Source of the DNA: Oscillospiraceae bacterium
GTDB lineage: Bacteria > Bacillota > Clostridia > Oscillospirales > Oscillospiraceae
Direction: 5' to 3'
Length of the DNA stretch: 44,924 nucleotides
Assembly (NCBI GenBank): GCA_017436035.1
Contig: JAFSDV010000002.1
Coordinates: forward strand, 1-44,924
The notes under the pieces are model-generated. The model made no database searches. It was not told the DNA's origin and saw only the letters and a list, made by a program, of their open reading frames with translations. Shown one piece after another: positions 14,767 through 23,169 of the stretch. A program made the translations under genes and the position numbers. How positions within the stretch are numbered: the stretch's first letter is position 1; each line of letters begins with the position of its first letter.

Positions 14767-16129
14767 AATTGCGGGCAGAGCCGGGATCACGTTGCTGTTG
14801 GTGCTGATTTTGATTGCCGGACTTGGTTTTTTTGCGGCTGAATTTATAACTGAAGCAGATGGCTGGGTGGTTTTTCCCGGTTCTCCCCATGTATATAACG
14901 GAAACAATATTGACTGCGGTGTGGTTACAGATCGGGACGGAATGTTGCTGGCAGATCTGCGCAACGGACGTGTGTATGCTGATGCAGCTGATCTGCGGAT
15001 GTCCACAGTCCATTGGCTTGGAGATCGGTATGGCAGCATTAGCGCGCCCGCCTTGTCCAATTATGCGGCACAGATCGCGGGTTTTGACCTGGTAAACGGT
15101 GTATACCGTTATGGAAACACCGGTGGAATGGTGTCGCTGACCCTTTCTGCACAAGTCCAGCAGGCTGCTCTTGAAGCCCTGGGAGACCGAAAGGGAACTG
15201 TTTCTGTCTACAATTACAAAACCGGCGAATTGCTCTGCGCTGTTACAACACCTACCTATGATCCGGACAATGTGCCGGATATTGAAGGAGATACTACAGG
15301 TGTTTACGACGGGATTTATGTAAACCGATTCACCCAATCCACTTATACACCCGGTTCCATCTTTAAGATCGTGACATTGGCAGCCGCATTGGAAACGGTT
15401 GAAGAGATTCAGCAGCAGCGGTTTGTCTGTACCGGCAGCTATGCGTTGGGCAGCGATCAAATAACCTGTGAAAGCACCCACGGCGAACAGGATCTGAAGA
15501 CCGCGTTCCGCAATTCCTGCAACTGTGCCTTTGCACAGATCGCATTGCAGGTAGGCGGGGAAGCGTTGGAGCAATATACAAAGCAATTTGCTGTAACAGA
15601 CCGGATCGCATTTGACGGTATTACCACGGCTGCGGGGAATTTTGAAGCGGCAGATGCTGCGCAGATCAATGTAGCCTGGAGTGGTGTGGGACAATACAAC
15701 GATCAGATCAACCCCTGTGCGTTTTTGACATTTATTGGTGCCATTGCCGGAGATGGTAAGGGAACAGTTCCTTATTTGGTGGACCGGATTAAGGTTGGAA
15801 AAGAAACCACTTATTCCGCCGAAATTGTGAAGCAGGATCGTATTATGTCTGTTTCAACTGCACAGGTCCTACAGGAGTACCTGCGCAGCAATGTGGAGCA
15901 GCGGTACGGTGATGAGTATTTTCCCGGACTGCAGGTCTGCGCCAAGACCGGAACAGCAGAGGTAGGCGGTGGGCAGAAGCCTCATGCGATGCTGGCGGGA
16001 TATGTGATGGATGAGGCGTATCCCTTGGCGTTTATGGTTTGTGTTGAAAATGCAGGATATGGCGGTACAGTTTGCCTTCCTGTCGCTTCCCGGGTGCTTG
16101 CCGCCTGCAAGCTGGTGTTAGATAGCTGA
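14759..16129 (+). CDS. Class B penicillin-binding protein (transpeptidase)
   Basis: This 456-residue membrane-anchored D,D-transpeptidase cross-links peptidoglycan made by the partner SEDS protein. A transmembrane helix covers about 8-29. A short pedestal region is followed by the transpeptidase domain with Ser200-x-x-Lys203 (TPGSIFKI), Ser253-x-Asn255 (NSCNC) and Lys396-Thr-Gly (KTGTA), all three catalytic motifs. It is much shorter than typical PBP2 (about 600 or more) because the pedestal is reduced; this matches the PbpA form paired with RodA-like genes in Actinobacteria and many Clostridia. The start lies inside the end of the SEDS gene, indicating coupled synthesis. Confidence 0.92.
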   Translation: MNRIAGRAGITLLLVLILIAGLGFFAAEFITEADGWVVFPGSPHVYNGNNIDCGVVTDRDGMLLADLRNGRVYADAADLRMSTVHWLGDRYGSISAPALSNYAAQIAGFDLVNGVYRYGNTGGMVSLTLSAQVQQAALEALGDRKGTVSVYNYKTGELLCAVTTPTYDPDNVPDIEGDTTGVYDGIYVNRFTQSTYTPGSIFKIVTLAAALETVEEIQQQRFVCTGSYALGSDQITCESTHGEQDLKTAFRNSCNCAFAQIALQVGGEALEQYTKQFAVTDRIAFDGITTAAGNFEAADAAQINVAWSGVGQYNDQINPCAFLTFIGAIAGDGKGTVPYLVDRIKVGKETTYSAEIVKQDRIMSVSTAQVLQEYLRSNVEQRYGDEYFPGLQVCAKTGTAEVGGGQKPHAMLAGYVMDEAYPLAFMVCVENAGYGGTVCLPVASRVLAACKLVLDS

Positions 16130-16137
16130 AACAGAGG

Positions 16138-16188
16138 AGAACAACAGAAAATCAAGCAGGATAGACAACCTTTTTTCTGTTGTTTGCT
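16138..16188 (+). terminator. Probable terminator of the nfo-SEDS-PBP unit
   Basis: AACAACAGAAAA pairs with TTTTCTGTTGTT around a loop of about 20 bases, beginning shortly after the PBP stop codon. The T run after the stem is short, so efficiency is uncertain. Confidence 0.5.
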
Positions 16189-16210
16189 TCAGGTTTGTGT
16201 ATTTATGCTG

Positions 16211-16239
16211 TTGACAATTGTATTCTGAGGATATACAAT
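16211..16239 (+). promoter_or_regulatory. Liv operon promoter
   Basis: A perfect TTGACA (16211-16216) and TACAAT (16234-16239) are 17 bases apart. The leader to the first gene is about 90 bases, with no recognised riboswitch or T-box. Confidence 0.88.
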
Positions 16240-16335
16240 ATCAACATATTTAATGCCTGCTGTAAATAGATCGGCTGTAAAACGGTCGGTTCTTTATATC
16301 AAGGTTTCCCGGTGGGAAAGAAAGGAAGTTTCAAA

Positions 16336-17496
16336 ATGAAGAAAGTATTTGCGCTTGTACTGGTTGCTCTGATGACAGTGGCGATGTTTGCCGGCTGTGG
16401 CGGCGATAAGAATTACGCCGCTGAAAATACAGAGTTTGTGATTGGTGTATCCGGTCCGCTGACCGGAAGTGCTGCCATTTACGGTACTGCCGTGAAAAAC
16501 GCTGCACAGCTGGCCGTTGATGAGATCAACGCTGCCGGCGGTCTGAACGGCATCAAGTTTAAACTGGTTGCAATGGATGATAAGAACGATCCTTCTTTGG
16601 TTTCCGGCAACTATTCTGCGCTGCTGGAGGGCGGTATGCAGCTGTCTTTGGGTACGGTTACAACAAAGCCCGGTCTGGAATATAAGAATCTGGCTGCCGA
16701 CGATAATGTGTTTTTCCTGACACCCTCGGCTTCCGGTGACGACATCCCTTCCAATGCGAACGGTTATCAGATGTGCTTTGCGGACAGCAATCAGGGTCAG
16801 GTTGCAGCAAAGTTTGTAAATGAGAATTTTAAGGGTCAGACCATCGGTGCATTCTACCAGTCTGACAGTGACTACTCCAAGGGCATTTTTGATCAGTTTA
16901 AGAAGAACCTGGATCCTTCTGTTCAATTAAAGGTTACTTCCTTTACTGAGGCCGGTGCCACAGATTTTGGTACGCAGATCGACACACTGAAGTCCTGCAA
17001 CTTCATCTTTATGCCCATTTACTACGATCCCGCGTCTTTGTTTATGACCCAGGCGAAAGACCTTTTAAGCCCCACAGCTGTTTACTTCGGTTGTGACGGT
17101 TTTGACGGCATCGACAGCAAGCAAGGTTTTGATATTAATGCTATCCCCCAAAGGGTGACTATGCTGTCCCACTTTAACTCCAAGGCAACAGAGGGCAAGG
17201 CAAAAGAGTTTATTGACAAGTATGTTGCAAAGTATAACACCGATACACTGAACCAGTTTGGCGCCTCCGCTTATGACTGCGTATATGCGCTGTACGGTGC
17301 GATGCAGCAGGCGATCGCAAACGGCAAGGAGATCCCGGTTACTATCAGCGCGTCCGATATGTGTGAGATCCTGAAGGAGCAGTTTGAAGGTGGTTACACC
17401 CTGAAAAATGCTGTTACCGGCGATGAGATCAAATGGGAACAAACCGGTTATGTCAATAAGACTGCGATCCAGTACGTAATCAAGGAATCCAACTGA
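16336..17496 (+). CDS. Liv-type ABC transporter substrate-binding lipoprotein
   Basis: This 386-residue lipoprotein is the ligand-binding part of the importer encoded next to it. It has a signal peptide with the lipobox FAGC and lipidated Cys21. A type I periplasmic-binding fold of the LivJ kind follows: VIGVSGPLTGSAAIYG, AVDEINAAGGLNGIKF and DDKNDPS are typical. The family binds branched-chain amino acids, but relatives bind other amino acids, amides or urea, so the ligand is not certain. The start at 16336 follows AAAGGAAG by 7 bases and begins the signal peptide. A strong hairpin after the gene probably lets it be expressed more than the downstream permease genes. Confidence 0.92.
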   Translation: MKKVFALVLVALMTVAMFAGCGGDKNYAAENTEFVIGVSGPLTGSAAIYGTAVKNAAQLAVDEINAAGGLNGIKFKLVAMDDKNDPSLVSGNYSALLEGGMQLSLGTVTTKPGLEYKNLAADDNVFFLTPSASGDDIPSNANGYQMCFADSNQGQVAAKFVNENFKGQTIGAFYQSDSDYSKGIFDQFKKNLDPSVQLKVTSFTEAGATDFGTQIDTLKSCNFIFMPIYYDPASLFMTQAKDLLSPTAVYFGCDGFDGIDSKQGFDINAIPQRVTMLSHFNSKATEGKAKEFIDKYVAKYNTDTLNQFGASAYDCVYALYGAMQQAIANGKEIPVTISASDMCEILKEQFEGGYTLKNAVTGDEIKWEQTGYVNKTAIQYVIKESN

Positions 17497-17522
17497 GGGT
17501 TGGTATCTGCAAAGTGAAATGA

Positions 17523-17563
17523 ATAACTGCACATGCCGGTTCATAACCGGTATGTGCAGTTAT
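17523..17563 (+). other. Intercistronic hairpin after the binding-protein gene
   Basis: A 19-bp stem (ATAACTGCACATGCCGGTT with its complement, one G-T) closes a 3-base loop. No T run follows. It lies between the binding-protein gene and livH, where such hairpins usually protect the upstream mRNA from decay or cause partial termination. Confidence 0.7.
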
Positions 17564-17650
17564 ACTGCTCATGTCGAAAATTACAGAACGATCGGCATTT
17601 GGGTAAAAACGGATTATTCCTGTTGATTTTATGTAGAAGTTGGAGAAATT

Positions 17651-18523
17651 ATGGAAGAAATTTTATCCACCCTGATCAATGGTCTGAGCCTTGGCGGCAT
17701 TTACGCTATGATCGCATTGGGATACACTATGGTGTACGGCATTGCGAAAATGCTGAATTTTGCCCACGGTGATGTGATCATGGTCGGCGGCTATCTGATC
17801 TATGTTTTTATGGCGACCAATAATCCGCTGCTGGCGATTCTGCTTGCCTGTATTGGCTGCGTCATTTTGGGCGTTTGTATTGAGAAAATTGCTTATAAGC
17901 CTTTGCGGGGCGCGTCGCCGTTGGCAGTTCTGATCACGGCCATTGGCGTGAGTTATTTGCTGCAGAGTCTGGCACAGATCGTTTTCGGTTCTGCATCCAA
18001 GATGGTCACTGTGTATGAATTTGGTTCTGTCCAGCTTTTGGGCTGTACGATCCAAGTGTCGTCACTTGTGACATTGGCAGTAACCGTTGCAGTTATGGTT
18101 GCGTTGACGATGTTCGTGAAGTATACCCGTATGGGGCGGGCAATGATCGCAGTTTCTGAGGACAAGAGTGCTGCGCAGCTTATGGGTATCAATGTTGACA
18201 GAATCATTATGGTGACCTTTGCTATTGGATCAGCCTTGGCTGCCCTTGCCGGTCTGTTTTATCTGCTGAAGGCACCGAATGTTTTTAATACCATGGGTGC
18301 GATGCCCGGTATCAAAGCGTTTACCGCAGCGGTAATCGGCGGTATCGGTTCAATTCCCGGTGCAATGCTGGGTGGTATTCTGCTGGGCATGGTGGAGAGC
18401 GTGTCTTACAAGATCACTGCCATTGCACCTTATACAGACGCCATCGAGTTTACAATACTGATCGTGATCCTTTTGGTCAGACCTACCGGCTTCCTGGGCA
18501 AGAAGAGGAGGGAGAAGGTATGA
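17651..18523 (+). CDS. livH: Liv-type ABC transporter permease (LivH)
   Basis: This 290-residue inner-membrane permease is one half of the importer channel. It has about eight hydrophobic helices. The N-terminal LINGLSLGGIYAMIALGYTMVYG and the C-terminal GGIGSIPGAMLGGILLGMVES (the EAA-like loop contacting the ATPases) are diagnostic of LivH. The ATG at 17651 follows TGGAG by 5 bases. The stop overlaps the livM start (ATGA). Confidence 0.93.
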   Translation: MEEILSTLINGLSLGGIYAMIALGYTMVYGIAKMLNFAHGDVIMVGGYLIYVFMATNNPLLAILLACIGCVILGVCIEKIAYKPLRGASPLAVLITAIGVSYLLQSLAQIVFGSASKMVTVYEFGSVQLLGCTIQVSSLVTLAVTVAVMVALTMFVKYTRMGRAMIAVSEDKSAAQLMGINVDRIIMVTFAIGSALAALAGLFYLLKAPNVFNTMGAMPGIKAFTAAVIGGIGSIPGAMLGGILLGMVESVSYKITAIAPYTDAIEFTILIVILLVRPTGFLGKKRREKV

Positions 18524-19659
18524 GATTGGGTAAAATCAAAATCAATCACTATATTAATTATCTGCTGATCGGTGTACTTACGATCGTCCTTGGCTCAATT
18601 ACATTAGCCGGCGGAAAATTTGATAATTCTCTGCTGTTCTTGCTGGAGAAAATGGGTTTCAACATTATTTTGGCGGTCTCCCTGTCTTTGGTAGTCGGCT
18701 TCCTCGGAGAGCTTTCTTTGGGACACGCAGGCTTTATGTGTGTTGGTGCATATCTGGGCGGCAAAGTGGCAGCGTTGCTGGTGCCGTCTTTGGGCAACGG
18801 CCTGATCACCTTTTCAATTGCATTGCTGGCCGGTGCTGCCGCTGCGGCGATCTGCGGCGTGATCATCGGTATTCCTGCATTGCGCTTGCGTGGTGACTAT
18901 TTGGCGATCGTGACATTGGCGTTTGGTGAAATTGTCAAGTCCCTGTTTCAAAACACCTCTGACGAATCCTTTGGCGGAACGCTTGGCTTGGAAACACCCC
19001 GGTTTGATCGGAATTACCTGTTTATCATTGCGTTTGTCTTGGTGCTCATAACGCTGGCGGTAGTACAGAACTATATTCGCTCCAAGCACGGAAGAGCTGT
19101 TACAGCAATTCGGGATAATGAGATCGCGGCAAGAGCAACCGGAATCAATGTGACAAAGTACAAGCTGCTGACTTTTATCTTGTCAGCTGCCTTTGCGGGT
19201 GTGGCTGGTGTGCTGTACAGTTACAGCAATTACAGAGTTCAGAGTGCTAAGTTTGGCTACAACTACTCCATTGAGATCCTGGTTATGGTGGTTTTAGGCG
19301 GCATGGGCAACATCAACGGCTCGATTATTGCGGCTGTCCTGATCACATGGCTGAACACTTGGCTGCCCACAAAGCTGACAGGAGACTTGGCGGTGCTGCA
19401 AAATCTGCTGTATGCGCTGATCCTGATCGTCATTGTGATTTACAACAATGCCCCCGGACTGAAGGGCTTCCGGGATAAGTATAACTTTGGTGCGCTTGCG
19501 AAAAAACTGATTATGCGTAAAGTTGATCCATCCCGTATCAATGATGACAAGGCAAAATGGGATGTTGTTCCCACGAAGATCAGCATGGACGAGATCCTCT
19601 CTGTTGATATGAAGCAGCAGGAAGTTTATACAGACAGAAAAAGAGGAGGGAAAGACTGA
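18520..19659 (+). CDS. livM: Liv-type ABC transporter permease (LivM)
   Basis: This 379-residue permease is the second half of the channel. The region LSLVVGFLGELSLGHAGFMCVGAY and the coupling loop VLGGMGNINGSIIAA are typical of LivM. A C-terminal cytosolic tail of about 60 residues (from about 320) is charged and has no assigned role. The start overlaps the livH stop by four bases, and the stop overlaps the livG start by one base, so the subunits are translationally coupled. Confidence 0.93.
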   Translation: MRLGKIKINHYINYLLIGVLTIVLGSITLAGGKFDNSLLFLLEKMGFNIILAVSLSLVVGFLGELSLGHAGFMCVGAYLGGKVAALLVPSLGNGLITFSIALLAGAAAAAICGVIIGIPALRLRGDYLAIVTLAFGEIVKSLFQNTSDESFGGTLGLETPRFDRNYLFIIAFVLVLITLAVVQNYIRSKHGRAVTAIRDNEIAARATGINVTKYKLLTFILSAAFAGVAGVLYSYSNYRVQSAKFGYNYSIEILVMVVLGGMGNINGSIIAAVLITWLNTWLPTKLTGDLAVLQNLLYALILIVIVIYNNAPGLKGFRDKYNFGALAKKLIMRKVDPSRINDDKAKWDVVPTKISMDEILSVDMKQQEVYTDRKRGGKD

Positions 19660-20429
19660 TGGCAGAATATGTTCTTGAAACAAAAGGCCTTGGAATTTCC
19701 TTCGGTGGACTTCATGCCGCACAGGATGTGAACATTCGCATTAAAAAGAATCAAATTTACGGACTGATCGGTCCAAACGGCGCAGGAAAGACCACTATTT
19801 TCAACCTGCTGACCTGTGTTTATAAGCCCACTGCCGGAACTTTTTACTTAGGCGGCGAGGAAATGAAGGGGCTTACCCCGGATAAGATCAATCAGAAGGG
19901 TATTGCCCGTACGTTTCAGAATATTCGCTTGTTCAATAACATGACAGTTGTACGCAATGTAATGGTCGGTTTGCACAATCGCCCGGAGTATAAGTGCAGC
20001 GTGTTGGAATCGGTGCTGCGTCTGCCCCGGCATTTCAAGATGGAAAAGCAAATGCGGGAAAAAGCCAAGGAGCTGCTGCGGATCTTCGACTTGGAGCAGG
20101 AGCGGAACAGCCTTGCCTGCAATTTGCCTTACGGAAAGCAGCGCAAGCTGGAAATCGCCAGAGCATTGGCAACGAACCCCAAGATCTTGCTGCTGGACGA
20201 GCCTGCTGCCGGTATGAATCCCCACGAAACAGAGGATCTTGCCAAGACCATCCGATTCATCCGGGATCATTTTGATATGACGATTTTGCTGATCGAGCAT
20301 GATATGGGCTTTGTGTCCGAGCTGTGCGATGAGCTGACAGTGCTGAGCTTTGGTACAGTGTTGGCGCAGGGTGAAACAAAGACAGTCCTGCAGGATCCCA
20401 AGGTCATAAAGGCATATATCGGAGGATAA
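19659..20429 (+). CDS. livG: Liv-type ABC transporter ATPase (LivG)
   Basis: This 256-residue ATPase powers the importer. It has Walker A GPNGAGKTT at about 38-46, the family-specific TFQNIRLFNNMTV, a variant signature LPYGKQRKLEIARAL, Walker B ILLLDEPAAGM and the switch His in LLIEHDM. The variant signature (YGKQR instead of SGGQ) is normal in LivG. Translation starts at 19659, 8 bases after AGGAGGG and one base into the livM stop. Confidence 0.94.
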   Translation: MAEYVLETKGLGISFGGLHAAQDVNIRIKKNQIYGLIGPNGAGKTTIFNLLTCVYKPTAGTFYLGGEEMKGLTPDKINQKGIARTFQNIRLFNNMTVVRNVMVGLHNRPEYKCSVLESVLRLPRHFKMEKQMREKAKELLRIFDLEQERNSLACNLPYGKQRKLEIARALATNPKILLLDEPAAGMNPHETEDLAKTIRFIRDHFDMTILLIEHDMGFVSELCDELTVLSFGTVLAQGETKTVLQDPKVIKAYIGG

Positions 20430-20433
20430 CACA

Positions 20434-21144
20434 ATGGCAATGTTAGAAGTAAATAATCTGGAAGTGTACTATGGTGTTATCTGTGCGCTCAAGGGCATTA
20501 GTTTTGAGGTGAACGAGGGCGAGATCGTTTCGTTGATCGGCGCAAATGGTGCGGGAAAGACTACAATGATGCAAAGCGTTGTGGGGCTTATTCCCAAAAA
20601 ACACGGAACAGTACGGTTCAACGGTCAGGATATTACCAAGTGTCCCTGCCATAAGATCGTGCAGTTGGGTATGACACAGGTACCTGAGGGACGCCGTATT
20701 TTTCAGGAGCTGACCGTCTATGAAAATCTGCTGATGGGTGCGTACACAACCAAGGATCAGCAGGTGTTCAAATCGGATCTGGAGGCGATCTTTGACCGAT
20801 TCCCCAGATTGGCTGAGCGGAGCAAACAGATCGCCGGAACACTCTCCGGCGGTGAGCAGCAGATGCTGGCGATGGGTCGGGCATTGATGAGCAAGCCGAA
20901 GCTTTTGATGCTTGATGAACCCTCTATGGGTTTGGCGCCGATTTTGGTCGATCAGATCTTTGAACTGATCAAAGAGCTTCATGCGGCAGGGACGACGATC
21001 CTTCTTGTGGAGCAGAATGCCAGCAAGGCGTTAGAGATCGCGGATCGGGCATATGTTTTGGAGACCGGATCGATCATTTTAAGCGGAACGGGAAAAGAAC
21101 TGTCCCAAAGTGATGAGGTGCGCAAGGCGTATCTTGGAGGTTAA
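20434..21144 (+). CDS. livF: Liv-type ABC transporter ATPase (LivF)
   Basis: This 236-residue ATPase is the partner of LivG. Walker A is GANGAGKTT, the signature is LSGGEQQMLAMGRAL, Walker B is LLMLDEPSMGLAP and the switch His position is LLVEQNA, with Gln in place of His as usual in LivF. Its ribosome-binding site (GGAGG) is formed by the last two Gly codons of livG. It is the last gene of the importer operon and is followed by a strong terminator. Confidence 0.94.
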   Translation: MAMLEVNNLEVYYGVICALKGISFEVNEGEIVSLIGANGAGKTTMMQSVVGLIPKKHGTVRFNGQDITKCPCHKIVQLGMTQVPEGRRIFQELTVYENLLMGAYTTKDQQVFKSDLEAIFDRFPRLAERSKQIAGTLSGGEQQMLAMGRALMSKPKLLMLDEPSMGLAPILVDQIFELIKELHAAGTTILLVEQNASKALEIADRAYVLETGSIILSGTGKELSQSDEVRKAYLGG

Positions 21145-21148
21145 ATTG

Positions 21149-21187
21149 AAAACACCCCCTGCATAGAATCCTGCAGGGGGTGTTTTT
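21149..21187 (+). terminator. Liv operon terminator, overlapping the next ribosome-binding site
   Basis: AACACCCCCTGCA pairs with TGCAGGGGGTGTT around an 8-base loop and ends in TTTTT. The right arm also supplies GGGGGTG seven bases before the ATG of the 49-residue frame at 21188, so folding would hide that start on read-through transcripts. Confidence 0.9.
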
Positions 21188-21337
21188 ATGTGCCGAAAAA
21201 ATCAGCTTTTGGGAAGTGTGCTGATCGCGTTCGGTTTGGGCTTACTGATTGGCATCCGGCTGGAAGGCGGTTTTTTGTGTCACTGTGTTTGTATCGGTGT
21301 GATCGCGGTAGGTGGCGGTCTGTGCAGAAGATGGTAA
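21188..21337 (+). CDS. 49-residue Gly/Cys-rich membrane microprotein
   Basis: This small open frame begins with MCRKNQLLGSVLIAFG and ends with LCRRW. It has two hydrophobic segments (about 7-23 and 33-45) around the polar turn RLEGG, four Cys after Met-Cys (Cys31, Cys33, Cys35, Cys46) and basic residues at both ends. This is the layout of a small two-helix membrane protein. Similar MC..NQ..G-type hydrophobic microproteins occur in related Clostridia to my recollection, without known function. Its ribosome-binding site (GGGGTG) lies in the terminator stem of the Liv operon. It precedes a SPOCS-LysM gene, so a sporulation link is possible. It is too short for routine gene finders, and no promoter was identified. 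Confidence 0.6.
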   Translation: MCRKNQLLGSVLIAFGLGLLIGIRLEGGFLCHCVCIGVIAVGGGLCRRW

Positions 21338-21459
21338 AATTGAAAGACACTCCTTATAACGGTCTGGTAACAGGGAGATCATCTTGCGCTTTTGGTGGTA
21401 TAAACCTGTCCTGTGGGGAATATAGTGGATTAGCTAAGCTGGTATAAGGAGTGATTCGC

Positions 21460-22959
21460 TTGGAGTTGCAGTTTTATAAGGCCACAGATCCCTGCCTGCA
21501 GCGGGTAAAACGGGAGGTCCAATATCAAGAACAGACCCAGGAGGTGCGCCTTGGTGACGGTATGCCGGACATCGGTCGAGTCCTTGGAACATGGGGTCAG
21601 GTGCTGCTGCGGGGAAAAGAATGGAGAAGCGGCGGTATGGGTGTTACCGGAGGCATTATGGCTTGGGTGCTTTATGCACCGGAGGATGGGGGTCAGACGC
21701 AATGCGTTGAAACGTGGATTCCGTTTCAGATGAAGTGGGATTTTTCGGACACAGAACGTGACGGGATCATTAATGCGGTCTGCCGCTTAAAAAATATGGA
21801 TGCCAGAAGCACTTCCACAAGAAAGCTGATCGTGCGTGCCTGTGTTGGTGTGCTTGGTGAGGCATTGATGCCCGGAGAAATGGCTCGATATATGCCTCAG
21901 GAGCTTCCTGAAGACATACAGATCCTAAAAAAAACCTATCCCCTTTATCTGCCTAGAGAAGCCGGTGAAAAACCGTTTAATCTAGAGGAAGTGCTGGATG
22001 TGCCCGGATCGGTTCCGGCAGTTGAAAAACTGATGCGCTACGAATTGCAAACGGAGCTGATCGACCAAAAGGTGTTGGGCAGCAAGGTGGTCTTCCGAGG
22101 TGCTGGAATACTTCATATTCTGTATCGGGCTGATGATGGCAATTTATACAGCTGGGACTTTGAACTGCCCTTTTCTCAGTATTCCGAACTGGATCATGAT
22201 TATGAGCAGGACGCACAGTCCAGAGTTTGGCTTGCTGTAACCGGATTGGAGCTGGATCGGGATGATGAGGGTAAGCTGCGCCTGAAGGCTGGGCTGACTG
22301 CCCAGTATATGATCAGCGATCGGACGATGGTAGAGGTCGTAGAGGACGCTTACAGTCCGCGCCGGCGAATGACTGCCAAAACAGAGGCGCAGCAGCTTCC
22401 GTGTATTTTGGACGAAACCGTGCAGACGATCCGTGCGGAACAAATGGCGGAGGTGGAGGGGGGCAGAGTCGTGGATATTGCGTTTTATCCGGACCATCCC
22501 AGATTGCTGCGGGGTGACAATGGTATTGAGGCGGAAATTCCGGTTCAATTTCAGCTGCTTTATTATGACCAGGATGGGGTTTTGCAATGTACAGCACCCC
22601 GTTGGGAGGGTCGTTCCAGCCTGTATGCAGGTGAATATACACAGGTTGAAGCGGTGTCGAGTGCAACAGGAAAAGCACAGGCTGTATTCAACAGTGGCAG
22701 AGCGGAGCTGCGGGGAGAAGTTTTAATGGAAGCAACCACCGGCTCCCAGCGGGGTGTTCCTATGATCACCGGACTGGAGCTTGGAGAAATGACGGAATCT
22801 GATCCCAACAGACCCAGCTTGATTTTGTGCAGAGCGGGAGAAGAAGCCCTGTGGGATATTGCAAAACGAACCGGCGCTACAGTGGAAGGGATTCGTGAAG
22901 CAAATCACCTGTCCGACGAGGCGAGTCCCGGTCAAATGCTCCTGATCCCAATAGCTTAA
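21460..22959 (+). CDS. SPOCS-domain (DUF3794) protein with C-terminal LysM
   Basis: This 499-residue protein carries SPOCS/DUF3794 units (repeated patterns such as VQYQEQTQEVRLGDGMPDIGRVLG, LPCILDETV) and a C-terminal LysM domain at about 453-498 (ALWDIAKRTGATVEGIREAN, ending in LLIPIA). SPOCS proteins with LysM, such as SafA/SpoVID-like and Clostridial coat-morphogenesis proteins, are associated with the spore surface. That role is inferred from the family. The start is probably TTG at 21460, 8 bases after AAGGAG; the upstream in-frame GTG at 21451 overlaps that ribosome-binding site. It stands as a single gene with a weak terminator. Confidence 0.85.
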   Translation: MELQFYKATDPCLQRVKREVQYQEQTQEVRLGDGMPDIGRVLGTWGQVLLRGKEWRSGGMGVTGGIMAWVLYAPEDGGQTQCVETWIPFQMKWDFSDTERDGIINAVCRLKNMDARSTSTRKLIVRACVGVLGEALMPGEMARYMPQELPEDIQILKKTYPLYLPREAGEKPFNLEEVLDVPGSVPAVEKLMRYELQTELIDQKVLGSKVVFRGAGILHILYRADDGNLYSWDFELPFSQYSELDHDYEQDAQSRVWLAVTGLELDRDDEGKLRLKAGLTAQYMISDRTMVEVVEDAYSPRRRMTAKTEAQQLPCILDETVQTIRAEQMAEVEGGRVVDIAFYPDHPRLLRGDNGIEAEIPVQFQLLYYDQDGVLQCTAPRWEGRSSLYAGEYTQVEAVSSATGKAQAVFNSGRAELRGEVLMEATTGSQRGVPMITGLELGEMTESDPNRPSLILCRAGEEALWDIAKRTGATVEGIREANHLSDEASPGQMLLIPIA

Positions 22960-22971
22960 GATCTAAAACAG

Positions 22972-23013
22972 ACCGCCGCTGTGTGGGAGTAGCACAGCGG
23001 CGGTGGCGGTTTT
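22972..23013 (+). terminator. Terminator after the SPOCS-LysM gene
   Basis: ACCGCCGCTGTG pairs with CACAGCGGCGGT around a 9-base loop. The following T run is short (GGCGGTTTTG), so it may be moderate. Confidence 0.65.
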
Positions 23014-23090
23014 GTCGCATACAGGGAGAAAGTCCGCCGATATATAACCTACAGCACAACAGATGCTTGATACAAGGGAAAACTGTCGAT

Positions 23091-23137
23091 TTGTATGCCA
23101 AATTTGGCTTGTATTCTTCTGGATTCGGTGCTATAAT
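23091..23137 (+). promoter_or_regulatory. Promoter of the GTPase pair with upstream 12-bp palindrome
   Basis: TTGTAT (23109-23114) and a perfect TATAAT (23132-23137) are 17 bases apart. A perfect 12-bp palindrome GCCAAATTTGGC occupies 23097-23108, touching the -35, and a second TTGTAT precedes it at 23091. This position suits a transcription factor. It does not match the Zur, Fur or MntR consensus that I know. Confidence 0.65.
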
Positions 23138-23169
23138 ACATTAAAAATTCAATACAGAAGGTGTATAAA

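Noticed and set aside
16211..16239. Possible CodY box in the Liv promoter spacer
   Set aside because: The best alignment to the CodY consensus has about seven mismatches in 15 positions, too weak to claim.
19659..20429. Degenerate ABC signature in LivG as a defect
   Set aside because: The YGKQR form instead of SGGQ is usual for LivG proteins.
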